Source of the DNA: Curtobacterium sp. VKM Ac-1376
Lineage (GTDB): Bacteria > Actinomycetota > Actinomycetes > Actinomycetales > Microbacteriaceae
Assembly: GCF_015351025.1 (NCBI RefSeq)
Contig: NZ_JADKRV010000002.1
Location: 302,936 to 366,935 of the forward strand
Reading direction: 5' to 3'
Length of the DNA stretch: 64,000 bases
Below the pieces are notes generated by a model. The model saw nothing but the letters and a program-made list of their open reading frames with translations. It did no database searches and was not told the origin of the DNA. Of the stretch, positions 25,612 to 34,387 are shown piece by piece. The position numbers were made by a program, and so were the translations under genes. Positions within the stretch are counted from its first letter, which is position 1, and each line of letters starts with the position of its first letter.

Positions 25612-26550
25612 ATGGAACGCCTCACGCTCATGACGACACCGGTGGACAGCGCAACGGCTCGGAGCATGCGGCGCAGAACGGAGCGGGGCGAGTTCCTCCG
25701 CATCGGCCACGGCGTGTCGACGCCCGCCCAGGCGTTCCGCGATGCGTCGGAGCCGGCTCGTCACCGTGCCCGGATCGACGCCGTCCTCGCAGCCTCCCGT
25801 CCGGGTCTGATCGTGTCGCACGCGTCGGCCGTCGTCATGCACGGGCTGCCCTGGTTCGGGCCACTCCCGGATCGTGTGGTCCTCAGCGATCTCACGCGCG
25901 ACCGCGCGCAGCGGCTGCGGTTCAGCGACAAGGTGCCGGCGCGTGGTCGAGACGTGGCGACCGTGCTGATCGACGGGGTCGAGACGACGGACCTGGTGAC
26001 GACGGCCATCGACGTTTCGCTCCGATCTGACCGGGGCCATGCCCTGGTCGTCCTCGACGCGGTGCTCCGACGAGGGGTCGATCGTCGCGACCTGCTGGCC
26101 GAACTCGAATCGCGACCGACACGCCGCGGCGTCCAGCGGGTCCGAGCGCTCCTCGAACTCGCGGATGGTCGGATCGAGTCCGTCGGTGAGAGCCTCGCGC
26201 TGTTGGTGATGCACGATCTCGGGTTGCCGCGGCCGGAGCTGCAACACGAGTTCTCCGTTGACGGCCGATGCGTTGCGCGGGTCGACTTCTGGTTTCCCGA
26301 GCACGGGGTGGTCGTGGAGTTCGACGGACTCGTCAAGTACCGGGCCGGCGATGTCCGGGGCGCGCGGACGGCAGAGGCGGTGGTGATCGCGGAGAAGCGA
26401 CGAGAAGACGCGGTGCGTTCGGTGCCGTCGGTCCGGAATGTCGCGAGGCTGATCTGGCGGGAAGTCCTTCCGGGAGGAGATGCTCCGTCCACGCTCCGGA
26501 GGTCCGGACTCCCGGTCCCAATGGCGAGCCGCACAACGCCGACGTGGTGA
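25612..26550 (+). CDS. AbiEi-like N-terminus fused to a Vsr/DUF559-type endonuclease-like domain
   Basis: 312 residues. The N-terminal half resembles AbiEi-family antitoxin-like proteins (ERGEFLRIGHGVSTP, then VSHASAVVMHGLPWFGPLPD). The C-terminal part has a PD-(D/E)xK-like core: D225 in RVDFWFP, E236 and D238 in VVVEFDG, K242 in VKY. Nuclease activity is inferred from these residues only. Third-position GC is somewhat lower than in neighbours. The gene stands alone inside two 54-bp inverted hairpins. No Shine-Dalgarno is obvious; ATG 25630 is an alternative start. Confidence 0.75.
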   Translation: MERLTLMTTPVDSATARSMRRRTERGEFLRIGHGVSTPAQAFRDASEPARHRARIDAVLAASRPGLIVSHASAVVMHGLPWFGPLPDRVVLSDLTRDRAQRLRFSDKVPARGRDVATVLIDGVETTDLVTTAIDVSLRSDRGHALVVLDAVLRRGVDRRDLLAELESRPTRRGVQRVRALLELADGRIESVGESLALLVMHDLGLPRPELQHEFSVDGRCVARVDFWFPEHGVVVEFDGLVKYRAGDVRGARTAEAVVIAEKRREDAVRSVPSVRNVARLIWREVLPGGDAPSTLRRSGLPVPMASRTTPTW

Positions 26551-26556
26551 CGCACC

Positions 26557-26610
26557 GTGGAACGGACACAGCACCGCGCAGATGCACGGTGCTGTGTCCG
26601 GAACCTGGTT
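26557..26610. repeat. 54-bp inverted repeat, right copy (contains a hairpin)
   Basis: Reverse complement of 25449-25502 with 3 differences. Its own stem GGACACAGCACCG / CGGTGCTGTGTCC has 13 pairs. It starts 6 bp behind the nuclease-like gene and lies 20 bp past the stop of the convergent carboxylase gene, so it can act as terminator for both. Confidence 0.9.
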
Positions 26611-26630
26611 CCGCGGAAAGAAGGCCCGGG

Positions 26631-28415
26631 CTACGCGATCTCGAGCAGCACGTGCCCGGACGAGACCGTCTGGCCGACGGGGGCGTTCAAGCCGGTCACG
26701 ACGCCGTCCTTGTGGGCCTGCACGGGCTGCTCCATCTTCATCGCCTCGAGCACGACGAGCAGGTCGCCCTTCACCACGGTGTCACCCTCGGCGACCGCGA
26801 GCTTGACCACGGTGGCCTGCATCGGCGACGCGACGGACGACCCGGTCTTCGCGATGCTCCCGCGGACAGCCGACGAGCGGCGCTTGGGGGGAGCGGTCGG
26901 ACCGGCGGGGCGACGGCCGGCAGCACCGGAACCAGCACCACCACCGACGATCGACGGCATGGTGACCTCGATGCGCTTGCCCTGCACCTCGACGACGACG
27001 GAGTCGCGCGGCGTCGGCTCCGGAAGCGACTCGGGTGAGCCGCTCCACGCCGGGATGTCGTTGTCGAACTCGGTCTCGATCCACTGCGTGTAGATGCTGA
27101 ACGGGACGTCGTCCGGTGTCGCGAACGCCGGGTCCGAGACCACCGCGCGGTGGAAGGGCAGCACGGTCGGCAGGCCGGTGACCTCGAACTCGGCCAGCGC
27201 ACGACGGGAACGCTCGAGCGCCTCGGCACGCGTGGCACCGGTGACGATCAGCTTCGCGAGCATCGAGTCGAAGGACCCGGACACGACGTCGCCGGACACG
27301 ACGCCGGAGTCGACGCGGACGCCCGGGCCCGACGGTGCGTTGAAGGCGTGGACAGGGCCCGGCGCTGGGAAGAAGTTGCGACCCGGGTCCTCGCCGTTGA
27401 TGCGGAACTCGAAGGAGTGGCCGCGCGGCGTCGGGTCGTCGTAGTCGAGCACGCCGCCCTCGGCGATGCGGAACTGCTCGCGCACCAGGTCGATGCCGGT
27501 GATCTCCTCGGAGACGCAGTGCTCGACCTGCAGGCGGGTGTTCACCTCGAGGAAGGACACGGTGCCGTCGGCGCCGATGAGGAACTCGCAGGTACCGGCG
27601 CCGAGGTAGCCGACCTCGCGCAGGATCGCCTTCGATGACTCGTACAGCGCGGTCTGCTGCGCCTCGGTCAAGTACGGCGCCGGTGCCTCTTCGACGAGCT
27701 TCTGGTGCCGACGCTGCAGCGAGCAGTCGCGGGTGGACACCACGACGACGTTGCCGTGGGCGTCGGCGAGGCACTGGGTCTCGACGTGGCGCGGCTTGTC
27801 GAGGTACTTCTCGACGAAGCACTCGCCCCGACCGAACGCGGCGATGGCCTCACGCGTTGCCGATTCGAACTGCGACTCGATCTCGTCGCGGGTGCGGGCG
27901 ACCTTCAGGCCGCGACCGCCACCACCGAAGGCCGCCTTGATGGCGACGGGCAGACCGACCGCATCGGCGAACGCGACGACCTCGGACACGTCCTGCACGG
28001 GTTCGATGGTGCCGGGGGCGAGCGGCGCGCCCACCTTCTCGGCGACGTGACGCGCGGAGACCTTGTCACCGAGCCGCTCGATCGACTCCGGCGAGGGGCC
28101 GATCCAGATCAGCCCGGCGTCGATGACGGCACGGGCGAAGTCGGCGTTCTCGGCGAGGAACCCGTAGCCGGGGTGCACGGCGTCCGCGCCGGAGCGGCGG
28201 GCGACCGAGATGATCTTGTCGATCACGAGGTACGTGTCGGCGCTCGTGGTGCCGTTCAGCGCGTAGGCCTCGTCGGCGAGGCGCGCGTGCAGGGCGTCAC
28301 GGTCCTGGTCGGCGTAGACCGCGACCGAGGCCTTGCCCGCGTCGCGGGCCGCGCGGATGATGCGGACGGCGATCTCGCCGCGGTTCGCGATGAGGACCTT
28401 GCTGATGCGGGGCAT
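26631..28415 (-). CDS. Acyl-CoA carboxylase alpha subunit (biotin carboxylase plus biotin carrier)
   Basis: 594 residues, AccA3-type. Biotin carboxylase part from residue 1 ([18 protein letters not shown]), ATP-grasp glycine loop [15 protein letters not shown], catalytic segment [20 protein letters not shown]. The C-terminal carrier domain has the biotinylated Lys in [13 protein letters not shown] Pro/Gly/Ala linker joins them. It carboxylates biotin for the AccD partner (34642-36237), giving malonyl- or methylmalonyl-CoA. BirA is encoded at 36312. Leaderless -10 at 28424-28429. Confidence 0.95.
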   Translation of the reverse strand: MPRISKVLIANRGEIAVRIIRAARDAGKASVAVYADQDRDALHARLADEAYALNGTTSADTYLVIDKIISVARRSGADAVHPGYGFLAENADFARAVIDAGLIWIGPSPESIERLGDKVSARHVAEKVGAPLAPGTIEPVQDVSEVVAFADAVGLPVAIKAAFGGGGRGLKVARTRDEIESQFESATREAIAAFGRGECFVEKYLDKPRHVETQCLADAHGNVVVVSTRDCSLQRRHQKLVEEAPAPYLTEAQQTALYESSKAILREVGYLGAGTCEFLIGADGTVSFLEVNTRLQVEHCVSEEITGIDLVREQFRIAEGGVLDYDDPTPRGHSFEFRINGEDPGRNFFPAPGPVHAFNAPSGPGVRVDSGVVSGDVVSGSFDSMLAKLIVTGATRAEALERSRRALAEFEVTGLPTVLPFHRAVVSDPAFATPDDVPFSIYTQWIETEFDNDIPAWSGSPESLPEPTPRDSVVVEVQGKRIEVTMPSIVGGGAGSGAAGRRPAGPTAPPKRRSSAVRGSIAKTGSSVASPMQATVVKLAVAEGDTVVKGDLLVVLEAMKMEQPVQAHKDGVVTGLNAPVGQTVSSGHVLLEIA

Positions 28416-28423
28416 GACACATC

Positions 28424-28429
28424 AGCGTA
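28424..28429 (-). promoter_or_regulatory. Leaderless -10 element of the carboxylase alpha gene
   Basis: TACGCT on the minus strand ends 8 nt before the ATG at 28415. Confidence 0.45.
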
Positions 28430-28494
28430 TTCGTGCGGCGGGAGTGCGTTTTGACCGGCGCCCACAAAGAACCACCGCAAAGAGGTGCGGATGT

Positions 28495-29274
28495 CTACAG
28501 CGACCACAGATCCTGCCAGGCGATGCCGAAGCCCCGGAGCAGCATCGAGCGCAGCATCGGCAGGGACATCCCGATCACCGCGGACGGAGCGCCGTCGATG
28601 CGCGTGATGTACGCGGCGGCCCGTCCGTCGATGGTGAACGCGCCGGCGACCTCGAGCGGTTCGCCGGTCGCGACGTACGCGTCGATCTCGTCGGCGGACA
28701 CGTCCTCGGCGAAGGTGAGCACCGCGCTGTCGACCGCGACCACGCGGTCGCCGTCGGCAGCCAGGGCCGACCCGCCGGGCGCGACGTCCCCCAGCGACGG
28801 AACGTCGGCTGGTGACGTGACCAGGGGGCGGACGGGAGGCACGGTGCCGGCCGGTGCCGTCCCTCCCGTCCGTCCCGTTGCCGGGTCCAGACCGCGGCGA
28901 CGGTCGATGACGCAGTGGCCGCTCCACAGCGTGCCGCCACCGGCGGCGAGCATCTGCCGCCAGCGCTCCCGAGCGACGTCGGGGTCGTGCGGCTTGCCGT
29001 ACAGCCGCCCGTCGACCTCGAAGGCGGAGTCGCCGCCGAACACCACGCCGTCGACGGGTGACCCGGCGACGGCGGAGTCGGCGACGGCGGACGCCTTGGC
29101 GACGGCGAGGAGCGAGACGAGTTCCGGACCGGTCAGGTCGCGGCCGAGCACGGCTGCCGCTGCAGCCCCGACGGCGTCCTCGTCGACCCCGGGCGAGACG
29201 AGCACCGGTTCGATCCCCGACTGGGCGAGGAGTGCTCGGCGGGCGGGGGATGTACTCGCGAGGTACAGACGCAT
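28495..29274 (-). CDS. maf: Maf-family nucleotide pyrophosphatase with an in-frame insert
   Basis: 259 residues; Maf proteins are usually about 190-215. Hydrolyses non-canonical or pyrimidine nucleoside triphosphates. Standard motifs: YLASTSPARRALLAQSGI at the N-terminus, GGDSAFEVDGRLYGKP, and the C-terminal ADEIDAYVATGEPLEVAGAF with GMSLPMLRSML. An extra stretch of about 40-50 residues (about 124-170), rich in Pro/Gly/Thr, follows SGHCVIDRR. Its DNA contains the palindrome at 28830-28871. The insert is in frame, so the protein may still work. Only 14 bp separate it from the divergent methyltransferase gene. Confidence 0.87.
   Translation of the reverse strand: MRLYLASTSPARRALLAQSGIEPVLVSPGVDEDAVGAAAAAVLGRDLTGPELVSLLAVAKASAVADSAVAGSPVDGVVFGGDSAFEVDGRLYGKPHDPDVARERWRQMLAAGGGTLWSGHCVIDRRRGLDPATGRTGGTAPAGTVPPVRPLVTSPADVPSLGDVAPGGSALAADGDRVVAVDSAVLTFAEDVSADEIDAYVATGEPLEVAGAFTIDGRAAAYITRIDGAPSAVIGMSLPMLRSMLLRGFGIAWQDLWSL
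28830..28871. repeat. GGGAGG-family palindrome inside maf
   Basis: 42-bp imperfect palindrome, GGACGGGAGG at one end and CCTCCCGTCC at the other, two mismatched pairs. Its ends match those of the intergenic palindromes at 41653 and 50929 but the centre differs. It is read as coding sequence of the extra segment in Maf. Confidence 0.8.
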
Positions 29275-29288
29275 GGGACCATCTCACC

Positions 29289-30548
29289 ATGGGTGAATCC
29301 GTCGGCACGCTGCTCGAACTCGACGTCACCGGGATCGCCCACGGCGGTATCTCGGTGGCGCGGCACGAAGGCCGGGTGGTCTTCGTCTCGGACGCGATCC
29401 CCGGGGAGCGCGTCGTCGCCCGGGTGACCGAGGACCGCAAGAAGTCGTTCTGGCGCGCCGACACGGTCAGCGTCGTGACGCCGAGCGAGCACCGCGTCGA
29501 CCATGTCTGGGCCGAGGCCGCGCTCGACCGTGACCCGGAGACGCGCCCGGGCGGTGCCGAGTTCGGACACATCGCCCTGCCCCACCAGCGCACGCTGAAG
29601 CACGACGTGCTCGTCGACTCGTTCGCGCGGTTCGCCCACCTGGACCTGGCGGAGGTGCTCGGCCACGACGTCGTCGTCGAGTCCGCCCCCGGCGACGACG
29701 CGGCGAACGGCCTGGGCTGGCGCACCCGCGTCCGCCTGCACGTGGACGAGCAGGGCACCGCGGGCCCGTTCGCCGCGCGCTCGCACTCGGTGATCCCCGT
29801 GACGAGCCTGCCGCTCGCGACCGCGGTCGTGCAGCAGAGCGCCCCGCTCGGTCGCGGCGTCATGCCCGGCTCGTCGGTGATCGACGTCCTCGCCCCGAGC
29901 GGTTCCGAGGGGGCGCGACTCGTCATCGACGAGCAGAAGCCCACCGTGGTGACCGAGGTTGTCGGGGAGCGCACGTTCCAGGTCGACGACAACGGTTTCT
30001 GGCAGGTGCACCGGGCCGCGGCCGCCGTGCTGACCGAGGCTGTGCAGGACCTCGTCGATCGTGACCGCCTCGACCCCGAGGGCACCCACCTCGACCTGTA
30101 CGGCGGTGTGGGGCTGCTCGCCGCCGCACTCGGCGACCTCGTCGGCCCGAAGGCGCGCATCACGAGCGTCGAGAGTGCCGGACGTGCCACCGAGCACGCG
30201 CAGGAGAACCTGTCCGAGTGGCTCGGCGCCCGCGCCGAGACCGGCCGTGTCGACCGCTGGTTGTCCACGACCGTGGCGAACGCCTCCCGCGCCGAGAAGG
30301 ACCGTCTCCGCGCCGGCACGATCGTGCTCGACCCGCCGCGCGCCGGTGCGGGGCGGGACGTCGTCGTGCAGATCGCGGCGCTGCAGCCGGAGCAGGTCGT
30401 CTACGTGGCGTGCGACCCGGTGGCGCTGGCCCGCGACGTGGCGACCTTCGCGGACCTGGGGTACCGGCTGGAGGCGCTGCGGGGGTTCGACCTGTTCCCG
30501 CACACGCACCACCTGGAGGCCGTCGCGCGCCTCACGCCGACGCGCTGA
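29289..30548 (+). CDS. TRAM-domain class I SAM-dependent RNA methyltransferase (TrmA/RlmD-like)
   Basis: 419 residues. N-terminal TRAM RNA-binding domain (LLELDVTGIAHGGISVARHEGRVVFV), then a methyltransferase with the SAM loop DLYGGVGLLAAALGDLVG and the catalytic-loop region IVLDPPRAGAGRDVV, followed by VYVACDPVALARDV which holds the expected nucleophilic Cys, and C-terminal GFDLFPHTHHLEAVARL. Probably makes m5U in tRNA or rRNA. The four-Cys iron-sulfur site of RlmD is not evident. Divergent from maf. Confidence 0.9.
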   Translation: MGESVGTLLELDVTGIAHGGISVARHEGRVVFVSDAIPGERVVARVTEDRKKSFWRADTVSVVTPSEHRVDHVWAEAALDRDPETRPGGAEFGHIALPHQRTLKHDVLVDSFARFAHLDLAEVLGHDVVVESAPGDDAANGLGWRTRVRLHVDEQGTAGPFAARSHSVIPVTSLPLATAVVQQSAPLGRGVMPGSSVIDVLAPSGSEGARLVIDEQKPTVVTEVVGERTFQVDDNGFWQVHRAAAAVLTEAVQDLVDRDRLDPEGTHLDLYGGVGLLAAALGDLVGPKARITSVESAGRATEHAQENLSEWLGARAETGRVDRWLSTTVANASRAEKDRLRAGTIVLDPPRAGAGRDVVVQIAALQPEQVVYVACDPVALARDVATFADLGYRLEALRGFDLFPHTHHLEAVARLTPTR

Positions 30549-30661
30549 CTCCGATCTGCACGGCCTGCTGCACGACAGCTGTTGCCTGGCCTGGTCCCCA
30601 CCGATCGGCGACCGGCCCGCGTGGCGGACCGGACATGCCCCGCGCCTGAGTCCGGCCTGGG

Positions 30662-30667
30662 TATCCT
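30662..30667 (+). promoter_or_regulatory. Candidate -10 for the response-regulator operon
   Basis: TATCCT in the context GGGTATCCTGAGTC, about 61 nt upstream of the GTG start at 30729. Confidence 0.4.
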
Positions 30668-30728
30668 GAGTCGTTGATGGCACGTCGGTTTCAGGGGCTG
30701 GCGTCGCGCATCGGAACGAGAGGCCACT

Positions 30729-31448
30729 GTGGCAGCAGGAACGACACCCACCAGCAGCGAGACGTCGGGGGCGGCCACCAGGCCGGTCCGGGTCGCGATC
30801 GTCGACGACCACGAGTCCGTCCGACTCGGGATCCAGGCGGCGTGCCAGAACGAGGGGTTCGAGGTGGTGCTCACTGCCGCGAGCGTCCCCGAGTACGTCC
30901 AGGACCTCGACGGGCGAGAGGTCGACGTCGTCGTCCTCGACCTGTCCCTCGGCGACGGCTCGACCGTCACCGAGAACGTCAAGGGCGTGCAGGGAACCGG
31001 TTCGGCGGTGCTCGTGCACTCGATCGCGGACCGGGTCGCCAACGTCCGTGAGGCGCTCGCAGCAGGGGCTGCCGGCGTCATCCCGAAGTCCTCGGCCACC
31101 AAGACCGTGATGGCCGCGGTCGCGACGGTCGCCCGCGGTGACGTGCTCAACAACCTCGAGTGGGCGAGCGCCATCGACGCCGACCGCGACTTCGCGAAGG
31201 CGCAGCTCGGCCGTCGCGAGCGCGAGATCCTGCACCTCTACGCATCGGGTCTCCCGCTCAAGCTCGCCGCGCAGCAGCTCGGCATCGGGTACTCGACTGC
31301 CCGTGAGTACCTCGACCGCATCCGCGTGAAGTACGTCGAGGTCGGCCGTCCAGCCCCGACGAAGGTGGACCTGCTGCGTCGTGCGGTCGAGGACGGGATC
31401 CTCCCCGGGCTCGACTCCGGCATCGACCCGGACCAGGACGGCCGTTGA
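30729..31448 (+). CDS. LuxR/NarL-family response regulator
   Basis: 239 residues. Receiver domain from about residue 20 (VRVAIVDDHESVRLG) with acidic pair D26-D27 and probable phospho-acceptor D71 in VVVLDLSLGDG. The C-terminal helix-turn-helix is LGRREREILHLYASGLPLKL through YSTAREYLDRIRVKY. Probably controls genes in answer to the kinase encoded 34 bp downstream. Its targets are not visible from the sequence. Confidence 0.92.
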   Translation: MAAGTTPTSSETSGAATRPVRVAIVDDHESVRLGIQAACQNEGFEVVLTAASVPEYVQDLDGREVDVVVLDLSLGDGSTVTENVKGVQGTGSAVLVHSIADRVANVREALAAGAAGVIPKSSATKTVMAAVATVARGDVLNNLEWASAIDADRDFAKAQLGRREREILHLYASGLPLKLAAQQLGIGYSTAREYLDRIRVKYVEVGRPAPTKVDLLRRAVEDGILPGLDSGIDPDQDGR

Positions 31449-31482
31449 CCCGGCCCGCGCGCCGGTGACGAGCGACTGACAC

Positions 31483-32796
31483 GTGCGCAACGAGGAACGG
31501 ACGCCACGGGAGACGGTGACGGAGACGCTGGCGGGGGACGGGCTCGCGCCGTTCGGGGCGGATCCGTCGCGAGCCGTGCGGGCGACGATCACCCAGGCCT
31601 CGATGGAGCGGGTGTTCTCGATCCTGCTCGCCGTCGCGGTGATCGGGTTCGGCGTGGCCGACGCGCCCGCGGTGCTCGCGCAGCTGCCGTACCTGCATCC
31701 GGTCTGGGGGCCGGTGTCGGCGATCACGGTCGCCGCGTCGTTCCTGTTCGTCAGTGCGTCGGCGATCGTGCCGCGCCTGGCCCAGCCGGCGCAGATCCTG
31801 TGCGCGCTGGTCTTCCTCGTCGCGCTCGTGACCTGGCCGTTCACGGTCCAGGGCGCGTTGCCCGACGATCAGGTGCCGTGGCCGTGGTGGCTGTGCAACG
31901 TCGGGACCATCGCCGCGGCGCTCGGGCTCGCGACCTGGCGCGCCACCCTCTACAACGCGGTGGTGCCGACGGTATTCATCCTGATCCGCCTGAGTCCGGC
32001 CGGTGGCGAGGCCGGCGTCACCCGGGCGCTCCTCGACGGCGTGTACACGGCCATCCTCGGTGGCGCCGCGCTGGTGCTCATCGTGACGCTGCGACGTGCG
32101 GCCGCCGCGGTCGACAACGCGCAGGCCACGGCCGTGCGACGGTACTCGGCGGCCATCCGTGAGCACGCCACCGAGGTCGAGCGGGTGCAGGTCGACGCCA
32201 TCGTGCACGACAGCGTCCTGACGACGCTCCTGTCCGCCGCGCGAGCCGACACGCTCGAGGCCAGGACGCTCTCCGCTCGGATGGCCCGGAATGCGATCGA
32301 CCACCTGGCCGCCGCCGCCGATGCTCCCGAGGAGGTCGCGCCCGTGCGGGTGGTCGACCTCCGCCGTCGGATCGCCGCGTCCGTGTCGGGGCTCGGCGCC
32401 CCGCTGACGGTCGCCAGGGCTGCGCCCGGATCGGACGCGGTGTCGCTGCCCGCGGCCGCGGCCGACGCGCTGGCCTCCGCCGCGGTGCAGGCCGCGGTGA
32501 ACAGCGTCCAGCACGCCGGAGCGGACGTCGGACGCTGGGTCACGATCGAGCACGACGCCGACGGTGCCGTGCGGGTCGAGGTCGGCGACGACGGTGCCGG
32601 TTTCGACGTGCGGACGATCCCCCCGGAGCGCCTCGGCGTGCGGCGGTCGATCATCGAACGGATGTCCGCGGTCGGCGGGGCAGCGGAGATCCGGACCGCC
32701 CCCGGTGCGGGGACGACCATCGCGCTCACCTGGCCGGCGCCGGCACCAGCACCGGAACCCCGATCTGCGCCCGCGGCCCAGGGAGGCATCGCATGA
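31483..32796 (+). CDS. Membrane sensor histidine kinase (HisKA_3-like)
   Basis: 437 residues. About five or six membrane helices occupy residues 40-200, then a dimerisation segment with candidate phospho-His in VDAIVHDSVLTTLLSAARAD, then an ATPase domain: N-box QAAVNSVQHAG, G1 VGDDGAGFDV and the GAGTTIALTWP end. Partner of the upstream response regulator. GTG start; overlaps the third gene by 4 bp (ATGA), so all three proteins are probably made together. Confidence 0.88.
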   Translation: MRNEERTPRETVTETLAGDGLAPFGADPSRAVRATITQASMERVFSILLAVAVIGFGVADAPAVLAQLPYLHPVWGPVSAITVAASFLFVSASAIVPRLAQPAQILCALVFLVALVTWPFTVQGALPDDQVPWPWWLCNVGTIAAALGLATWRATLYNAVVPTVFILIRLSPAGGEAGVTRALLDGVYTAILGGAALVLIVTLRRAAAAVDNAQATAVRRYSAAIREHATEVERVQVDAIVHDSVLTTLLSAARADTLEARTLSARMARNAIDHLAAAADAPEEVAPVRVVDLRRRIAASVSGLGAPLTVARAAPGSDAVSLPAAAADALASAAVQAAVNSVQHAGADVGRWVTIEHDADGAVRVEVGDDGAGFDVRTIPPERLGVRRSIIERMSAVGGAAEIRTAPGAGTTIALTWPAPAPAPEPRSAPAAQGGIA

Positions 32797-33842
32797 GGGT
32801 CTCCGCCCCCGCGAGCATGGCGAGGGGACTCGCCGCGCTCTTCTCCGTCTACCACCTGGTGCTCGCGTTCACGACGCTGCCGAGGGTCACCGACGTCGGT
32901 CCGGTCGTGGCGTGCATGGTCCTGTACGCGGCGGCGACCGCCATGGCCCTCCTGGTCAGGGGAGCGGTGCTGCCGGTGTGGCTGACGTGCTTCTGCCTGG
33001 CCACCGCCGTGGTGATGCCCATCGTCGCGGCACCCGTCGTCGAGCTCGGCGACGCTCCGGGCTACGCGACGTGGTGGGTTGCCGCCGTGGGCACGCTCAT
33101 GGTGATCCTCGTCGTCCGGCAGCGGATGCCGTTCGCCTGGGTCGGCGTGCTGTTCCTCGCAGTCCACACCGTCGGCTGGGCCGGCCTCGACGCCCTCGGG
33201 TCCCTCGGCGTGCTGGGCAGCGTCGTCTGGGTGGCGGTCGGGACTGCCTTCGCCTCGGCGATGAACCGTGCGACGCGCGTCACCCGCGACTTCGTCCGCG
33301 CCGAGCAGGAGACCGCCGACTGGCAGGCCGCCCAGGACGCCCACGTGTACGAGCGGCAGTTCCGGCTGAGCCAGACCACCCGCATGGCACTGCCGATGCT
33401 GCAGCGGATCATCGACTCCTGCGGCGACCTCGACGAGGTGGACCGTGCCGAGTGCCTGCACCTCGAACAGGCCATCCGTGACGAGATCCGCGGGCGTTCG
33501 CTCCTGTCGGACGACGTTCGCGACGAGGTGATGCGCCTCCGTCGCCGCGGAGCGACCGTGCAGCTGCACGACGACGGGGGACTCGACGACCTCGACGCAC
33601 CGGACATCCGTCGCATCCACGCCCGCGTCGCCGAGGCGCTCCGACAGGCTCGCGACGCCGACAACGTCATCGTCCGCACCGTCAGCGAGGGGTCCGACTC
33701 CGCGGTCACCGTCGTCGGGCTGCGGCTCGACGGGGCGGCGAGTGAGTCCGCGGCGCTCGGGGCCGGCCCGGACGACGACGACGGTGACGACGACGACTCG
33801 GTCGCGCTCTGGCTCGAGATCCCGCGGCACGAACGCACGTAG
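32793..33842 (+). CDS. Kinase-like membrane protein lacking a recognisable ATPase domain
   Basis: 349 residues. About five hydrophobic helices (residues 10-155) are followed by a charged, helical cytoplasmic part (QETADWQAAQDAHVYERQFR, LHLEQAIRDEIRGRSLL) and an acidic tail (GPDDDDGDDDDS). The cytoplasmic half resembles the dimerisation and part of the ATPase region of sensor kinases, but no N-, G1- or G2-box is seen. It may be an accessory sensor or a degenerate kinase controlling the neighbouring two-component pair. Function not established. Confidence 0.7.
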   Translation: MRVSAPASMARGLAALFSVYHLVLAFTTLPRVTDVGPVVACMVLYAAATAMALLVRGAVLPVWLTCFCLATAVVMPIVAAPVVELGDAPGYATWWVAAVGTLMVILVVRQRMPFAWVGVLFLAVHTVGWAGLDALGSLGVLGSVVWVAVGTAFASAMNRATRVTRDFVRAEQETADWQAAQDAHVYERQFRLSQTTRMALPMLQRIIDSCGDLDEVDRAECLHLEQAIRDEIRGRSLLSDDVRDEVMRLRRRGATVQLHDDGGLDDLDAPDIRRIHARVAEALRQARDADNVIVRTVSEGSDSAVTVVGLRLDGAASESAALGAGPDDDDGDDDDSVALWLEIPRHERT

Positions 33843-33909
33843 CGCGCCGGGCTCGGCGGGGCCGCGCGCGTGGTGCTGTCCGGGGCGGGTCCCGACGTGA
33901 TGGGGGACA

Positions 33910-33949
33910 GCCGGGAGGCCCGTGGCGGGGCCGGCACGGGCCTCCCGGC
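33910..33949. terminator. GGGAGGCCCG-family palindrome
   Basis: Arms GCCGGGAGGCCCGTG and CACGGGCCTCCCGGC (15 bp perfect) with a 10-nt centre, about 70 bp behind the kinase-like gene. Confidence 0.65.
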
Positions 33950-34079
33950 CGTCCCGTGGTCGTGTGTCGAGGGCTGTGGGCGCGCGGAAGCGACCATGTC
34001 GGTGTCGTACGACTCCGACGTGTCGATCCGCGGCGGTACCGGCAGCGGCAGGCACACGCCAGCACGGCGCCGGAACGGG

Positions 34080-34112
34080 GAACGGGCCGGTCGGAATCCG
34101 ACCGGCCCGTTC
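34080..34112. terminator. Perfect 15-bp hairpin
   Basis: Arms GAACGGGCCGGTCGG and CCGACCGGCCCGTTC around a 3-nt loop AAT. Between convergent units; can stop transcription from either side. Confidence 0.7.
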
Positions 34113-34387
34113 ACGACCCGAGGCTGAGCGACAACCCGAATGTCGCCCTGCCTCGCAGCGGACGGTGGCTTCGTACCCTAGTCGGCCACCGACCTGCGAT
34201 GTCTTTCGCTGAAGGACACCGAACACCACCTACTATGCCCACCCCCGAGCCGCGTGTCAGTCGTCATTATGGGGGACAATTCCGGCATCTTCGGTCCACA
34301 TCGACGAATCATGCCCCCCGATCGAGGGGAGACCGACCGGAAAGTGCTCCCTGCAACCACGCGGACCGGGCAGCAGCGAGGGGTACA

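Larger units (their letters stand above)
33843..34387. other. Gene-free convergent region with two hairpins
   Basis: 545 bp between the signalling operon and the carboxylase epsilon gene. It contains the GGGAGGCCCG palindrome at 33910-33949 and the strong hairpin at 34080-34112. The remainder (34113-34387) is less GC-rich, has no convincing ORF, and shows TANNNT hexamers on both strands (TAGGGT on minus at 34175-34180, TACTAT on plus at 34231-34236). Confidence 0.6.

Noticed and set aside
25449..26610. Insertion sequence with transposase
   Set aside because: The enclosed protein has no DDE, HUH or serine/tyrosine recombinase motif; it is called a nuclease-like cassette only.
29133..31844. 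903-codon minus-strand open frame
   Set aside because: Runs through three unrelated, well-supported genes (methyltransferase, regulator, kinase start); composition is not protein-like.
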